Position numbers and translations under genes: made by a program. The notes under the pieces are model-generated. The model had not been told where the DNA came from, did no database searches, and was given only the letters and a program-made list of their open reading frames with translations. From the NCBI RefSeq assembly GCF_021462225.1, contig NC_061806.1:7188734-7252733 (forward strand): 64,000 nt of DNA, read 5' to 3'. The stretch comes from Girardinichthys multiradiatus. Taxonomy: Eukaryota > Chordata > Actinopteri > Cyprinodontiformes > Goodeidae. Shown one piece after another: positions 54,150 to 64,000 of the stretch (its first letter is position 1; each line of letters starts with the position of its first letter).

Positions 54150-54941
54150 AAGTCTATTCTGCCAACTATTATGGTTACAAAATGAACATGATGTGTTATT
54201 ACAGTGTTACCATTTTGTTCCATAGCTTATTATAAGTCAGTGTCAAATGCAACTTAATTTTTAGCATGTCATTTAGATAAATTTAGTCTTCAGCATATAT
54301 CTTTCTGTTTCTGCAGTGACTGTTTGGTGCAGAAGACAAAGAAGATGAGGAGTAGGGGCCGCCTACCCGTCAGCTACATAGTTTCTCAAGCCTCATGAAA
54401 TGCAAGGGAGCGCCTGTCCCAAGAAAATGGAGCAGCTCATCCAAGCTTACAAAGAGAGGTAAACAACTCTCGAGGCGGGCGAGTCAGGCTATCTCTACTC
54501 CCCCCTAGGGAACTCCGGGACGTTCGCCCTACGCTCCATTGCCACGCTAGGGAACTCAAAGTCCCGACTTCCCATTTTTTTGCACCGCTGCCCCTGCCCC
54601 TGGGTACCCGGGGCACCCGCGACCCCCACGCTCCGCGCAGCCCGTCGGGATCTTTGCCCGACCCCGGGCGTGCCCCTCCCAGACCCTCGGGCTCTGCGTG
54701 GCGAAATTCCAAAGTTTTCGAGGTGTGTTCCCAAATGTCCCAGTACCGAAAACCGCCACCAGGTGGAGTAAAGAGCTTATCCCAAACGGCCCGAATGTTC
54801 CCGAACTGCCGGCCGGCCATTTGGGAACACTCATCAGGCAAACGGCCCGCCGGCCCTTTGGCACACCCTTACATTGCGAAGTGCCAGATTGTTCCCAAAT
54901 GGACCGCCTGCGTGGCCCCGGGACGAGGTTAGGGAGCTCCT

Positions 54942-55343
54942 GGAGACTTTTGCCTTACATTCAAAGGAGGTCGAATGTATGAGGAATGGCCCAAAACCGC
55001 AGGGCTACGGGGACTTTTGCCTTTCCTTTCAGGGAGGTCGAATATATGAGGAATGGCCTAAAACGGCAGGGCTCTGGGGACTTTTGCCTTACGTTTAAAA
55101 ATGTCAAATGTATGAGGAATGGGCCAAAACCGCAGGGCTCTGGGGACTTTTGCCTTACGTTTAAAGAAGGTCAGATGTATGAGGAATGGGCCAAAACCGC
55201 AGGGCTCTGGGGACTTTTGCCTTACGTTTAAAGAAGGTCAGATGTATGAGGAATGGCCCAAAATGACAGGGCTCTGGGGACGTTTGCCTTATGTTTAAAG
55301 GAGGTCAAATGTATGAGAAATGGCGCAAAACCACAGGGTTTTG
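54942..55343 (+). repeat. direct tandem array, six copies of a 67-bp unit
   Basis: Units start at about 54942, 55009, 55076, 55142, 55209 and 55276, each beginning with GGGGACTTTTGCCTTACG or a variant and passing through TGTATGAGGAATGG and AAACCGCAGGGCTCT. The 67-bp period (66 once) is not a multiple of three, so this is not a coding repeat. Confidence 0.92.
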
Positions 55344-55815
55344 GGTGTTTTTGGACCTTTGGATTACTTTATCATTGAGCAAAATGTCAGGCAAAAGTCA
55401 ATGGGCATTTTGGCCTAATTAGACCTTTGCCTAACACTTTCCTTAATTTTAATGTATGCCGAGTGTCCCGAAAGTAGGGTGTTTTGGGACATTTGGCATA
55501 CAGTAACATTAGGGAAAGTGTCAGGCAAAAGTCAATGTGACACTTGTCAACAATTGGCCCAATGGGACCTTTGCCTGACACTTTCCCTAATGTAACTGTA
55601 TGCCAAATGTCCCAACAGTAGGGTGTTTTGGGACATTTGGCATACATTTGAATTAGGGAAAGTGTCAGGCAAAAGTCCCATTGAACCAGTTGTTGGCAAG
55701 TGTCCCATTGACTTTTGCCTGACCCTTTGCTCAACGTTAATGTATGGCAAATGTCCCACAATTAGGGTGTTTTGGGACACTTGGCATACATTATCATTAT
55801 GGAAAGTGTCAGCCA
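55344..55815. repeat. alternating inverted array of the same unit (row of long hairpins)
   Basis: Copies related to the 67-bp unit alternate in orientation. Left arms at 55424-55472, 55568-55615 and 55710-55760 pair with right arms at 55484-55531, 55628-55675 and 55771-55814. Each pair surrounds a short centre containing TAGGGTGTTT. The linkers between hairpins (about 55532-55567 and 55676-55709) are also inverted relative to each other. The period is about 150 bp. Confidence 0.9.
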
Positions 55816-56659
55816 AATGGCCCGCGTTTACCTAGGGGCAGGTGCCTGAAATCTGGGTACACTTGCCTGGACAGTTACAGTTGGGGATGGGCAGCATTTT
55901 TCAATGTTCCAGCCTGCTGGGGACACTAGGGAACATTTTGGGCCATTTAGGAAACATAATGGAACGTAGGCCAAGTGGCTATAATGTTCCCCCCACTGTA
56001 ACTTGTGGCCAGGTCAGAAGTTCAGCCTCGTTAAGCATGTATCTCGGCTTCTGCTCCATGTAGAAGGATGCCGTTTTCATCGACCGACTTCTTGTGGTCA
56101 CAACGATAAAATACGTCGAGTGGACACAGATGGGCGTCCGTTAAGGGGTCTAACTTTGACCTCTTGGTTGAAAGGTCAACATGTAGGGCAAATGTCCCGC
56201 TGGCCATTTGGGAACATTACCCTACCTTTTGACCCCTTTTTGTCCTTTTCCTCAGTTTTCACAAATTCTAACCAAATTCCTGTGTGAATTTGGTTAGGGT
56301 GAATGCATGTTTTGGCACATAACTTGGGATGGGAGGGTTGTGCGGACACCGTTTCCGAACTCTATACGGATGATGGTTGCTACTCTGATATTCCGGTGTC
56401 CGATCGCCCGTATCTGTGCTGTGGAAAAAAAATCTTCTTTTCTCAAATATGTTCAAACTATTGTGTGCGAACCGATGTGCCCAATAGCCTTTTAAGCAAC
56501 ATTTGATCCATGTACAACTTTTTTCTTGTGTTGGTGCTGGAGCTCTGATCCTTTCATATGTCATTTGAGGGAGCGGGAGGCCTTGCTCTGACTTGCTCCC
56601 GGCTTCACATGCCCCTCCCAGACATCCCAGAAGATCCCCAGTGGCCAACCCCGAAAGGC

Positions 56660-56800
56660 CGGAATTGTCCCCAATGACCGCCCCTGAATGGATGAAATAG
56701 TCCCAAATGGCAGCCCCCGAATGGCCGCCCCCAAATGGACGCCCCCGAATGGCCAGAATCGCCGCTTCCCGAATGGACCGAATTGTCCCTAACGGCCCGA
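56660..56800. repeat. short C-rich tandem motif
   Basis: Irregular repeats of about 14-16 bp of the type CGCCCCCGAATGGC. They share the AATGG core with the rest of the island. Confidence 0.6.
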
Positions 56801-57209
56801 GCCACCCCTGTGGACCCCCCTGGAAGAGCCCTTACGTCCCCCATTATCACGTCTGACAAGTGGCCGGAACATTACCAAAGCACCCAAGTGCGGCCCTCAG
56901 CATTGGCTGTGTTGGCGCGCCACGTTCCCGAACGGTACCAAAGGGACAAATGGGATGTAAGGCAAACAGCTCCCACGTGGCCACCGTGTCCAATTCCAGC
57001 CTGTCCCCCTCAAGTGGCACTCTCCAGGCTAGCCTGAGGCACAAGCTCCTACATTTATCCAACATCCTCCAGGACCTAGACTTAACACCACAAAATCATG
57101 GTCACCCTGTTAAAGCTGTTTTTTTGTGCAAGCACCATTTAGACCATAATCAATAATACCAATTCGAATGCCAAAAGACAATTTCAAGTCACCAAGTTTA
57201 TTTACATAG

Positions 57210-57328
57210 TTTTTAATTGATAATTGTTCTTGCACATTTATTTATATTGTTTTTATTGATGGTTGTTTTTTGCACATTGGTTTAAATAGTTTTTATTGAT
57301 AATTGTTTTTGCACATTTGTTTACATTG
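57210..57328 (+). repeat. three tandem copies of a 40-bp AT-rich unit
   Basis: Units start at 57210, 57250 and 57290, each like TTTTTATTGATAATTGTTTT then TGCACATTTGTTTACATTG. An AATAAA polyadenylation-like signal follows at 57354-57359. Confidence 0.85.
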
Positions 57329-57359
57329 TATTTCACTGCTCATTCTTTTTTTCAATAAA

Positions 57360-57919
57360 ATTCCTTCAGCTGGAGATAAAAAGATACAATTTAGTTTGAT
57401 TTATTTTTATTATGCTGATTTTATGCTGTGTACAGCTGGACGTTTTGATGATATACAAGGTAAATGTCTTGACCAAAGACTATGTCATATGCAGGAGTCC
57501 TACAATGGAAATCAGCACTTTTATTTGACCACATTCCCTTTTATGAGAGGAAAAACACATTCGGCACAGTTTTGGCACATTTGGCTAAATCCTAGCTCCG
57601 CCTGGCACATTGCCCACTTAAACCTTTGAGGAACAACTATGCTTCAACCTATTTAGTATAAATTTGCTGCAGTTATAGTCAGGAAGTTGATTAATACAAC
57701 CTGGAGCTTCTACTAGGATTTCCAAAAGATTTCATAGTGTTTTGCAATGTTCATTTAGAAAAAACTTTTGGCGAGCCTAAAAATAATTCGATTTTTTCTT
57801 TGTTTAATCAGAAATCAATCAGACATAGTAACAATTAAAATAGTGGTTCCACTTGAAAGATTTTTTTATGTCTTACCTTAACCAAATGTTTGCATGCACA
57901 CTTTATTACTGTAGAGCAA
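57360..57919. other. non-coding sequence
   Basis: AT-rich, with no gene or repeat recognised. Confidence 0.4.
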
Positions 57920-58078
57920 CAGTGACTTGTAAAAGTATTCATACCCCTTGAACTTTTCCACATATTGTCACATTACAACAACAAACATAAATATATTTTA
58001 TTGGAATTTTATGTGAAAGACCACCACAAAGTGATATACAATTGTAAAGTGGAACAAAAATTATACCTGATTTCTCTT
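57920..58078. mobile_element. single end of a Tc1-like element
   Basis: ACAGTGACTTGTAAAAGTAT and the following 'tcataccccttgaacttttccacatattgtcacattacaa' (in part) resemble a common fish Tc1 terminal repeat. The transposase and second end are absent; the dispersed repeat at 58083 begins at once. Confidence 0.5.
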
Positions 58079-58082
58079 TTTC

Positions 58083-58400
58083 TATTCAATTCATTTCAGT
58101 TTTCTGTAGCGCCAATTCACTTTGCAAAGTGCCTTGAGACAACACATGTTGTCTCAAGGCACTTTGCAAAGTCAGTTCAATCGGATCATACAGATTTCAA
58201 GTCGGGTACATACATTCCAGTTAATCCTAACTATCAAACAGTGCAGTCGGATTCATTTTATTTTTCAAATCTCCTCCTGGATGAGCATGTAGAGACAGTG
58301 GACAGTCACTTGCATGGGTGTTCTTGACTTTGCAGCAATCCCTCTTACCGAGCATGCATGTAGTGACAGTGGAGAGGAAAACTCCCTTTTTAACTAGATT
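58083..58400. repeat. dispersed repeat (short copy) containing a 52-bp near-palindrome
   Basis: Second copy of the family at 7190-7975, sharing ATTCAATTCA, TTGTCTCAAGGCACTT, CTCCTCCTGGATGAGCATGT and AGAGACAGTGGACAGTCAC. Near its start, 58120-58142 and 58149-58171 are perfect 23-bp reverse complements around CACATG; the long copy has only one arm. Confidence 0.7.
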
Positions 58401-60202
58401 AAAATAGATTGTTGTAGGAGTTGGTACTTTGTATGTTACCGCTTTGCTAATTTTAAAACATAGCGTCACATACCTGTCCCGCCAAAAACTTATATCAAAT
58501 GTTAATGTACGTAAAAATAAATTATTTTCCAATGATTCTACTAAATTCATTTTGTTTGTTTTGTCAATATTTTAACGACATACATACGTGTTTGATTGTT
58601 TACATTTTTTTTTTGGTGACACAAAATTATTTCTTATTGCATAAACAAAACCCTCCCCTGGCATATGTCCACATTTAAACAACGTAATCAAACTGATCCA
58701 GCTCCAATTGCCTTGCAGTGACATAACTTTATTGTCAATAATGCTTGTTTAGTGACAAGGTTAAAGCATACAGTCTTTGTCATCACATGGAAAAGCTGCC
58801 TTAAAATGGTAATTTTTTACCTGCTAAGATGTGACTTTAGCACCCAGTTTGCAAGTGAACTATTTAATCCGGTTTATAATGTCTTTAGTTCTGTTGTAAA
58901 ATGGAAGTTTTTGCTCTCTTTCCTCCCTGTGCATCACCGGGTCCGTTTCTCTCCAGTTCCGAGACCCAACCAGTAAAACCAGCAAAGTATTTACCTTGTG
59001 ACATAATGAGAAATGGTTAAGTATAAAATCAAGATTTAATGCCAAAATGATCAGTGTACATAGTATACAATTGAGCAGATACAGAGTGACATTCACCTTC
59101 GGTACTGGGCCCCCCTCAGCCCATCTTAGGGATGAACTGAGAGAACCAAAGAATGGAGCGTGAGTCCTGCTTTTATCTATGCCTGTTCTTAACCCTCCTA
59201 AAGGGTGTCATCCTCTTGTATCAGTTTATCTTTGACTATGTATTGCGTCTTATGTGATATCAACAGTTATGTTGTGTAAGCTGTAGCAGTGAGCGGTGCA
59301 GCAGATAGCCCACAAGGGCAGATATATTTAATTAGGGCAGCAAATAGATGATTAGAAAAGGCCACAGAATCATACATCCATAACAGTTCTTTCCTATTAA
59401 TTATATTAACAACATCAAAGCACAGTGGGTCTTTTGCATGATGTGCGATTACAGGCTGTGCGCGCTTGATTATGTGCCCATTTTGCCTTGATTAGGTTTG
59501 TGCGCCTTTCAGCAGATGATGACTGACAGTGATGTTACGCTGGAATGATGTTGAATGAAGTGTTGCAAGGAATTTTACCATAGGAGAAATATCATGGCTT
59601 TTGATTATGATTGGCTCCAAATCAGACCTTAGATAATCATACATAGAATCCTCTATTCTCATCTATTTTTAATATTTTTATTTTTGACGACCCAAAATCT
59701 GTTGGCACATGAACAGAATCCCTGTCATCTGTCATTCTGTCTATGCCTCCTTCTGGCCAACGTGACAGCAAACATTTTTGCGTCCCAGTTAGCACCTGCA
59801 TTTCAAACGTGCTAAATACACATGCAAAAAATTGGGCCTGCAAACCGTTTCAGGCTTTGAAAATCGCATTGCGGTGGTAAGGGATGAGATTTGCATATCA
59901 TCCTCCCATAAATTTGCGCATTTGGGTCATTATCATATGTTGTGTATATCAATGAAGGCAGACATACAAAATGTTTGCGCCCGCAGTTCCACTGACTTTG
60001 CACATGCAATCCGATTACCACCTCGTTTGTAGATCAGCTCTGCTGACACAAAGGGGTTTCCGTGCGGTTTTTTACACGCAAACCTTTTTAAGATCAGGCC
60101 CTTACTATACAACATGGGATGGACAAGAATACATTTTTAGAATATCAACAAATTAAATCTATAATAAAAAATTAATTTAGGCTTCAAAATGTTGGGTTAC
60201 AA
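58401..60202. other. non-coding sequence
   Basis: No gene recognised. The part at 59640-60110 (TTTGCATATCATCCTCCCAT, TGCGCCCGCAGTTCCACTGA) reads like a degenerate dispersed repeat, but I cannot name it. Confidence 0.35.
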
Positions 60203-60860
60203 ATGCCATCAAGTGTACTAGAGTTCTTAAATCTCACCCACCCATCCCCCTACCCCCCCAAATTAATGTCTAAAATATTCAGGACACTGTTTAATATAGA
60301 TGAATCAATTTCCCTTCCTATTACAAAATGGGAGGTGGATTTATCAATCAACTTTGACCAAACATTCTGGTCTCAGATATGTTCCAGAACTTTTAAATTG
60401 ACTAGTAACCCCAGTTTACAATTAATACAATATAAAATCCTCTATATAGTATACTATACCGGTCAACAAGATGTTCAGAATGGGTTTTTGCACCGTCTAA
60501 TAGTGGCTTACACTGCACAGGCAATATACCTGACATTACATCCACACACTGTGGTTATGTACACCTGTTCAGAGGTTATGGTGCCTGATATGTGAAGACT
60601 TATCAAAGGGTCTGAGATATAATATATATATAATAATTTACCTTGCCCCTCAGTTTGCTTGTTGGGTAACTTAGATGATGATGTAACCATAGAGACAACT
60701 TCAGTTCACATGGTTTTCCCTGCCTTATGTATTGCTAAGAAAACTATCCTCATGAATTGGAAAAATAAAAACCTTCTTAATATTAACCAGTATAGAAACC
60801 TTTAGTTGGATTATATAAGTCTTGAGACAGCCTCTGTCTCTTTGCTGTGTGTACTGTGGC
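60203..60860 (+). pseudogene. L1-type LINE ORF2 C-terminal fragment, plus strand
   Basis: The text ISLPITKWEVDLSINFDQTF, LQLIQYKILYIVYYTGQQDV and, in other frames, CTPVQRLWCLICEDLSKG, LMNWKNKN and [13 protein letters not shown] follows the order of the end of a fish L1 ORF2. Frameshifts and stops break it. Its right border with the minus-strand gypsy pol is somewhere between 60860 and 61025. Confidence 0.65.
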
Positions 60861-63800
60861 CTTTCTGTGGCACCCTTCGGCTTGCTGGGCCGGCGTTATT
60901 CCCTTGAGCATGGTGGTGGGCGGGGTGCGTCAAGGGGTCTGCTTGACTCCAGGGCTGGCACTGGTGGTATGGTTCATTGCATGTGCATATGCTGGCTTGG
61001 AGCTTGCTTTCGGGGTTGCGTAGCAGTCGGGGCTCCATGAAGGGCTTGACCTGAGAAACGTGGAACGTGGGGTGAATCCTCATGGAATTGGGTAATCTCA
61101 GCCGTACAGCGACAGGGTTGATGATCTTGGATATTGGGAAAGGTCCAACAAATCGGGGTGCCAATTTCCGGGACTCTACCCTTAATGGAAGGTCCTTGGC
61201 AGAGAGCCAAACTTTCTGCCCCACGTGGCACTTAGGGGCAGGGGTCCGTCTCCGGTTGGCCGTTCTTGACTGAACCAGTGACATTCTGATCATTGACCTC
61301 CTGGCCTTTCTCTATGTTCTCTGGCACCTTAGGGCAGCTGCTTGGGCGGAAGGAACATTAGCCTCTCTCTCCTGAACCAAAAACATGGGTGGCTGGAAAC
61401 CAAACACAACATGGAAAGGGGACAAACCAGTGGCACTTGATTGCATAGAGTTCATGGCGTATTCAACCCAGGGCAAATTTTGTGACCACTTGGTCGGGTC
61501 TGACTCACATAAGATGCGAAGTTTGGTTTCCACTTCTTGGTTTGCCCTCTCAGTTTGACCATCAGACTGAGGATGAAAACCTGAAGAGAGACTGATAGAA
61601 ATTCCCAACAAAGAACAGAACTCCTTCCAAAAACGTGACACAAACTGGGGTCCTCTATCAGAAACAATGTCAATAGGAATTCCATGTAGCCTGAAAAAGT
61701 ATTTGGTCAGTATCTCACCCATCTCCATTGCAGACGGGAGCTTCTCCAGGGGCACCTGATGAACCATCTTAGAAAATCTGTCAATTATGGTCAGTAGAAC
61801 AGAGTGACCATTTGACACTGGTAAACCGGTTACAAAGTCCATAGCAATGTGTGACCATGGGCGAGGGGGAATGGGCAATGGGTGCAACAACCCCGCAGGG
61901 GGGCGATGGGAAGACTTGGCCTGGCAACATTGAGTGCATGCAGAAACAAAGTCTTTAACATCCTTAACCAGCGATGGCCACCAAAACTGAGTTTGAACTG
62001 TCTGAATCGTTCTGCTGATTCCCGGATGACAAACGAGACGAGAGCAATGACAAGACTCCAGTACCTTTGGCACAAGGCGTTCAGGAACAAAACAACAGTC
62101 TGGTGGGCATGATGGTGGGATAGGCAGATCCCTAATGGCCTCCTGGACCTCCCTTTCCACCTCAACTCGGGACACAGACAACCTGACGGGCTCAGGAAGG
62201 ATAAACTCCTCTTCACCCGCAGACTGAGATTCTGCGGGCTCTTGAATCCGGGATAGGGCGTCAGGTTTGCCATTTTTACTCCCTGGCCTGTAAGACAGGG
62301 AGAAATTAAAACAACCAAAAAACAGAGCCCACCTTGCCTGCCTGGGGTTCAGCCTTTTTGCTGATTTCAGGTACTCCAAATTCTTATGGTCAGTCCACAC
62401 CATAAACGGCTCCTTAGTCCCCTCCAGCCAATGTCTCCACTCTGTCAATGCCAACTTGACGGCCAGCAACTCTCTGTCTCCCACGTCGTAATTCCGCTCA
62501 GCCTGTGACAGAGTCCTTGAGAAGAAGGCACATGGGTGAACACAATCATCCTCACCTCTTTGGCTTAATACGGCTCCAACCCAAGTGCTTGAGGCATCCA
62601 CCTACACGATAAACTGTCTCTCTGGGTCAGGAGACCGTAACACTGGAGCTGACGTGAAGAGTTCCTTCAACCTATTGAAGGCCTTCTCTGCATCCTTATT
62701 CCACACAAATTTCGCCTTGGAAGAGGTAAGAGCGTTCAGGGGAGTAGCAACCAGGCTGTAATTTCTAATAAACCTCCTATAAAAGTTTGCGAAGCCCAGA
62801 AATCTTTGAAGCTGCTTGCGATCAGTTGGAACAGGCCATTCCAATATGACCTTTACTTTGGAGGGGTCGACAAGCACTTGATCTGGGGAAATGATGAAGC
62901 CCAAAAAGGAAGTAGTAGTTATGTGAAACTCACATTTTTCTGCCTTGACGAACAACTGGTTTTGGAGAAGACGCAGGAGAACAGCTCTGACATGTTTTCT
63001 GTGGGTTTCCAGATCTTGAGAATAAATCAGTATGTCATCAAGATAAACAAATACGAATGTCACCATGTCTCGTAGAACGTCATTGACCAATGACTGAAAA
63101 ACTGCAGGAGCGTTAGTAAGTCCAAATGGCATGACCTTGTATTCATAATGGCCCGTAGGCGTGTTGAAAGCCGTTTTCCACTCATCCCCTTCTCTGATTC
63201 GGACCAGATGATATGCATTCCTTAGATCCAGCTTAGAAAATATCTTGGCTCCCGGGATCTGATCAAAAGCTGTGTTCATGAGTGATAAGGGGTATCTATT
63301 TTTAACTGTTATCTCATTAAGGCCTCTATAATCAATGCATGGTCTCAACAAACCATCCCTCTTCCCAACAAAAAAGAAACCAGCACCTGCAGGAGAGAAA
63401 GAAGGTTGAATGTGCCCTGCCTTTAATGCCTCATCAACATAATTCTTCATGGCCCTGTGCTCTGGACCAGACAATGAATAGAGTCTGCCTTTAGGGGGTG
63501 ATGTGCCAGGAAACAAATCAATAGCACAATCATATGGTCTGTGGGGTGGCAGAGCTGTGGCCTTGATCTTATTAAATACTTCCTTTAAATCACGGTATTC
63601 TTGCGGTACCTTGGATAAATCCGGGTAGGTCTCCTCAACCTCATTCTCCACACTGACCTCCGTAGCAGCAGACAAAAGGCAGTCAGCGGAACATGACTCA
63701 GACCAACCCAGAACTTCTTTTTTCTTCCAGTCAATGTGAGGGTTGTGTTTCTGCAACCAGGAGGCCCCTAGGACTACAGGAAGTTCAGGTGAATTAATGA

Positions 63801-63999
63801 TCATGAAAGTTACTTTTTCTTGATGATTACCTCCAACTGTTAATGTAATCTCCTCCGTCCTGAGGTGTGAATTGTTCATGCTGTGACCATCCAATGCTAG
63901 CACGTTTCGTGTGTCAGCTGACGGAATACTTTTTAAGCCGTTCTTATTTGCGAATGTTTCGTCCATGAATTCAGTGTCTGCTCCTGAATCAATAAACAC
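60811..63999 (-). pseudogene. pol: Ty3/gypsy pol, minus strand, two internal stops, cut by window end
   Basis: One frame runs from the right edge (protease FIDSG near 63990) through RT with FVYLDDILI (near 63020-63055), RNase H (WTDHKN near 62390) and integrase (IVSDRGPQF near 61650; [16 protein letters not shown] near 61560). It is interrupted by only two stop codons, at 62602-62604 (start of RNase H) and 61312-61314 (after the integrase core). After FHVSQVKPF near 61040 the frame continues in Pro/His-rich text with no chromodomain, so the 3' end seems lost or replaced by L1-derived DNA. Gag and the 5' LTR would lie beyond 64000; no 3' LTR is present. It is a different family from the element at 19740-24950, though clearly related. 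Confidence 0.88.
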
Positions 64000-64000
64000 G

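Larger units (their letters stand above)
54380..57080. repeat. GC-rich repeat island of unknown family
   Basis: Local base composition changes sharply from the AT-rich flanks. Variants of one short core (CCCAAATGG or its inverse, also GGGACATTTGG and GGGAACATT) recur throughout, for example near 54728, 54818, 54895, 55485, 55628, 55930, 56205 and 56700. The 67-bp satellite described separately lies inside. Long open frames occur on both strands because of base composition, not because of genes. I recognise no protein. Confidence 0.6.

Noticed and set aside
55344..55815. CRISPR-like array
   Set aside because: The repeats are long, alternate in orientation and lie in a vertebrate intron-like context; there are no unique spacers or cas genes.
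54437..57156. Many overlapping open frames in the GC-rich island on both strands
   Set aside because: They follow repeat units whose 67-bp period is not a multiple of three and show no domain. Low stop density is explained by GC content.
48826..64000. Remaining C-terminal-domain exons of epb41
   Set aside because: I looked for text like the end of the 4.1 C-terminal domain and found none. The exons are probably beyond the window.

Overview
The window looks like a teleost fish genome, probably a percomorph. It is AT-rich, intron-dominated DNA packed with Tc1/mariner, hAT, L1, L2, RTE-like, tRNA-SINE and Ty3/gypsy elements. No database search was possible, so family names rest on motifs read by eye. 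There is one host gene, on the + strand: the middle of a protein 4.1 gene, best matched to erythrocyte band 4.1 (4.1R, epb41). Thirteen exons with GT-AG junctions can be read from 728 to 48825. They encode the FERM domain (728-14770), the FERM-adjacent region (15827-16071), the spectrin-actin-binding (SAB) region (38483-42834) and the first part of the C-terminal domain (48697-48825). The first exon(s) lie left of the window, and the end of the C-terminal domain was not found before the right edge.

The exons join in one continuous reading frame. Two short in-frame exons, 45 and 63 bp, have the size and place of the regulated exons 15 and 16 of mammalian 4.1R. The 63-bp exon has a weak donor followed by two TGCATG motifs, the RBFOX-type enhancer arrangement known for mammalian exon 16.

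The introns are a record of transposition. From left to right they hold: a Tc1 element nearly filling one intron (851-2418); a decayed Ty3/gypsy element with two LTRs (3028-6713); a composite repeat block with a SINE (about 7020-9018); a three-layer nest at 18250-25270, where an L1 fragment is split by an LTR-like sequence that is itself split by a complete Ty3/gypsy element; two further Tc1 elements (26508-27765 internally deleted, 27901-29510 apparently intact); an RTE-like LINE remnant (30240-31080); SINEs; a solo LTR (41881-42261); a hAT pseudogene (46190-47715); an L2 LINE (about 48970-51297); and a DD36E Tc1-like element (52083-53332).

The complete Ty3/gypsy element (19740-24950) has LTRs that look identical, a 5-bp target duplication and full gag and pol frames. 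It also has three linked signals. Its primer-binding site is complementary to the predicted 5' end of its own transcript (self-priming, as in the Tf1/sushi group). A GGGAAAA slippery heptamer with a downstream stem lies in the gag-pol overlap. A TATA-like box sits 30 nt upstream of the predicted transcript start.

The least explained region is 54.4-57.1 kb: a GC-rich island inside AT-rich DNA. It is built partly of a 67-bp unit that first repeats head-to-tail and then switches to alternating inverted copies, which gives a row of long hairpins. I cannot assign it to a known family. The right end holds an L1 3' fragment and a minus-strand Ty3/gypsy pol with two internal stops that runs off the window.
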